Origin: Sipunculus nudus
Taxonomy: Eukaryota; Annelida; Sipuncula; Golfingiida; Sipunculidae
Direction: 5' to 3'
NCBI GenBank assembly: GCA_026874595.1
Contig: CM049314.1
Coordinates: 78,291,300-78,355,299, forward strand
DNA length: 64,000 bases
In this document: one piece after another, positions 62,770 through 64,000 of the stretch
Numbering within the stretch: position 1 is the stretch's first letter
Layout: every line of letters starts with the position of its first letter
Notes under the pieces: model-generated
What the model was told of the DNA's origin: nothing
Seen by the model: only the letters and a program-made list of their open reading frames with translations
Databases searched by the model: none
Program-made: the position numbers and the translations under genes

Positions 62770-62771
<2 letters not shown>

Positions 62772-62901
62772 AAAAACAACAATGTAAATTCACTACAGTC
62801 TGTTTCACGGGATGCGACCCGATCATCAGGTGAATGTTGTTAGAATATACCGAAGTGTCTCGTGAAACAGCCTGTAGTGAATTTACAGTGTTGTTTTTCT
62901 T
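62769..62901. repeat. 41-bp-arm hairpin (MITE-like)
   Basis: Arms 62769-62809 and 62861-62901 are reverse complements with two mismatches in 41 positions, around a 51-bp loop. The inner ends are TTTCACG / CGTGAAA and the outer ends AAGAAAAACAAC / GTTGTTTTTCTT. (TA)n tracts lie on both sides (62706-62769 and 62972-63010), as if the element had inserted into a TA tract. Confidence 0.9.
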
Positions 62902-62968
62902 CAGTGTTATATCGCCCTGAAATTGTCTGTAGGCCATAGAGCACTTCACAATGGAGGGTAACTCTACC

Positions 62969-62971
<3 letters not shown>

Positions 62972-63010
<39 letters not shown>
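62972..63010. repeat. (TA)n microsatellite
   Basis: Second TA tract flanking the hairpin region. Confidence 0.95.
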
Positions 63011-63013
<3 letters not shown>

Positions 63014-63029
63014 AATATATGGGAATATG

Positions 63030-63340
63030 CTGCAGGAGGATCGTTATAACCGCACATTAAAGTGAATATACGTAGGTCCTGAACGCAGGTATGATGTACG
63101 TCTTTCTCAGTGTATCAATATGACCGCGCATTTTAATGCAGACATATTGAAGTTGTATCAGTGTGAGAACATGTATCGATGTATGTGTTTCGCTGATGTA
63201 TCTGTATGCCCTCTCATGTTAATATAAATATATATCTCATGTGTACCAGAGTGAGTACATGAATAGATGTACCTATTTCGCAGATGTATTAGTCTGAGTA
63301 CACGTATTAATGTACGTATTTCGCGGGTGCATCTATATAA
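63030..63340. repeat. diverged part of a minisatellite
   Basis: Loose repeats of TATTxATGTACGTATTTCGC and GTATCAGTGTGAGTACATG, related to the regular 43-bp array to the right but with irregular spacing. Confidence 0.6.
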
Positions 63341-63344
63341 CCGC

Positions 63345-63535
63345 GCATCAGGGTTGGTAAGTTTCTGCCATTGCCATTTCTGCCATGGTTTCTGGTTATA
63401 TTTTGATCATTTAATCTGCCATATCTGCCCTGCAGAAAGACATTTCTCTCTGGCAGAATGGTTTGCTGCCTCATTTCTGCCATCGGCAGGGCAGAAGTAA
63501 ATTTCTGTCCGGCAGAAAACAAAACCTGCCGCGCA
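63345..63535. repeat. TTTCTGCC / GGCAGAAA repeat cluster
   Basis: At least six TTCTGCC or CTGCCAT motifs and five GGCAGAA motifs in both orientations within 190 bp, so the segment can fold on itself. It interrupts the surrounding minisatellite and is probably a small inserted element. Confidence 0.65.
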
Positions 63536-63544
63536 TATTAATAT

Positions 63545-63840
63545 AAGTATATGGGAGGTGTAACAGTGAGAGTACAGCTTTTGATGTACGTATTTTACAG
63601 ATGGACCAGTCTGAATGGACGTATTGATGTAGGTATTTTACAGGTATATCAGCGTGAGTACATGTATTGATGTATGTATTTGACAGGTGTATTAGTCTGA
63701 ATACACGTATTGATGTACGTATTTTACAGGTATATCAGTCTTAGTGTAGGTATTGATTTACGTATTTTACAGGTCTAGCAGTGTTATTACACGTATTAAT
63801 GTATGTATTTTTCAGGTGTATTAGTCTGACTAAACATTAT
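63545..63840. repeat. 43-bp minisatellite
   Basis: CAGGTATATCAG-type anchors occur at 63641, 63684, 63727, 63770 and 63813, exactly 43 bp apart. The units also share GTACACGTATTGATGTACG. Roughly seven units, with single-base variation. Confidence 0.92.
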
Positions 63841-64000
63841 AATCTAAATTTAGCGCAGGTACATGAGTGGGTCAAGCAACTTAACTATATCCATTAGTTC
63901 TTAAAGAAAAATCTATTATAATTATGTGCACAATCAATAGACGGTTATAACAGATATAAATTGAAGTAATGATATTACGATGATAAATGAAGGCTAGACT

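Overview
The window reads as animal (metazoan) nuclear DNA. It is AT-rich and has spliced genes with GT-AG introns, long introns, many L1/Tx1-like non-LTR retrotransposons, (TA)n tracts, MITE-like inverted repeats and several minisatellites. The combination of secreted C-type-lectin-like genes, Tx1-like LINEs and dense satellites fits a lophotrochozoan, perhaps a bivalve mollusc. That is an inference from style only; no sequence here proves the taxon. There is no sign of a bacterial or viral genome, CRISPR array, rRNA or tRNA gene.

Layout. 0.9-6.3 kb is a large minisatellite: a very uniform 60-bp unit in about 82 copies, flanked by diverged ~31-bp half units. 7.8-10 kb holds transposon debris: a pogo/Tigger-like terminal repeat and a minus-strand CR1-like endonuclease fragment. 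10-19.6 kb and 32.8-40.2 kb are two direct copies of one segmental duplication. Each carries the 3' exon of one lectin gene followed by a whole four-exon lectin gene. Between them (21.2-29.1 kb) lies an old minus-strand L1/Tx1 LINE split by a younger plus-strand L1/Tx1 insertion with a visible 15-bp target-site duplication. 44.6-45.7 kb is a second minisatellite, directly joined to a 5'-truncated L1 (45.7-48.75 kb). 55.35-56.99 kb is a foldback-type element with a 6-bp target-site duplication, and 57.9-59.1 kb is another terminal-inverted-repeat element. The last 1.8 kb holds hairpins, (TA)n tracts and a 43-bp minisatellite.

The coding content is one gene family in several states of repair. 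Each member has a signal-peptide exon, an exon with a WxxW-type cysteine module running into a long polar linker, and two exons that together make one C-type lectin-like domain (CTLD). All junctions in the intact members are phase 1, so exons can be shuffled, duplicated or lost without breaking frame. Two members look intact: 37414-40202 (445 aa) and 60202-62239 (269 aa). Three are decayed: 16538-19492, 29838-33745 and about 51435-53270. There is also a lone CTLD 3' exon at 10792 and an inverted one at 62603-62431. This is a birth-and-death cluster of secreted, probably extracellular recognition or matrix proteins. The domain pairing (WxxW module, disordered linker, CTLD) is the best candidate here for something not yet described.
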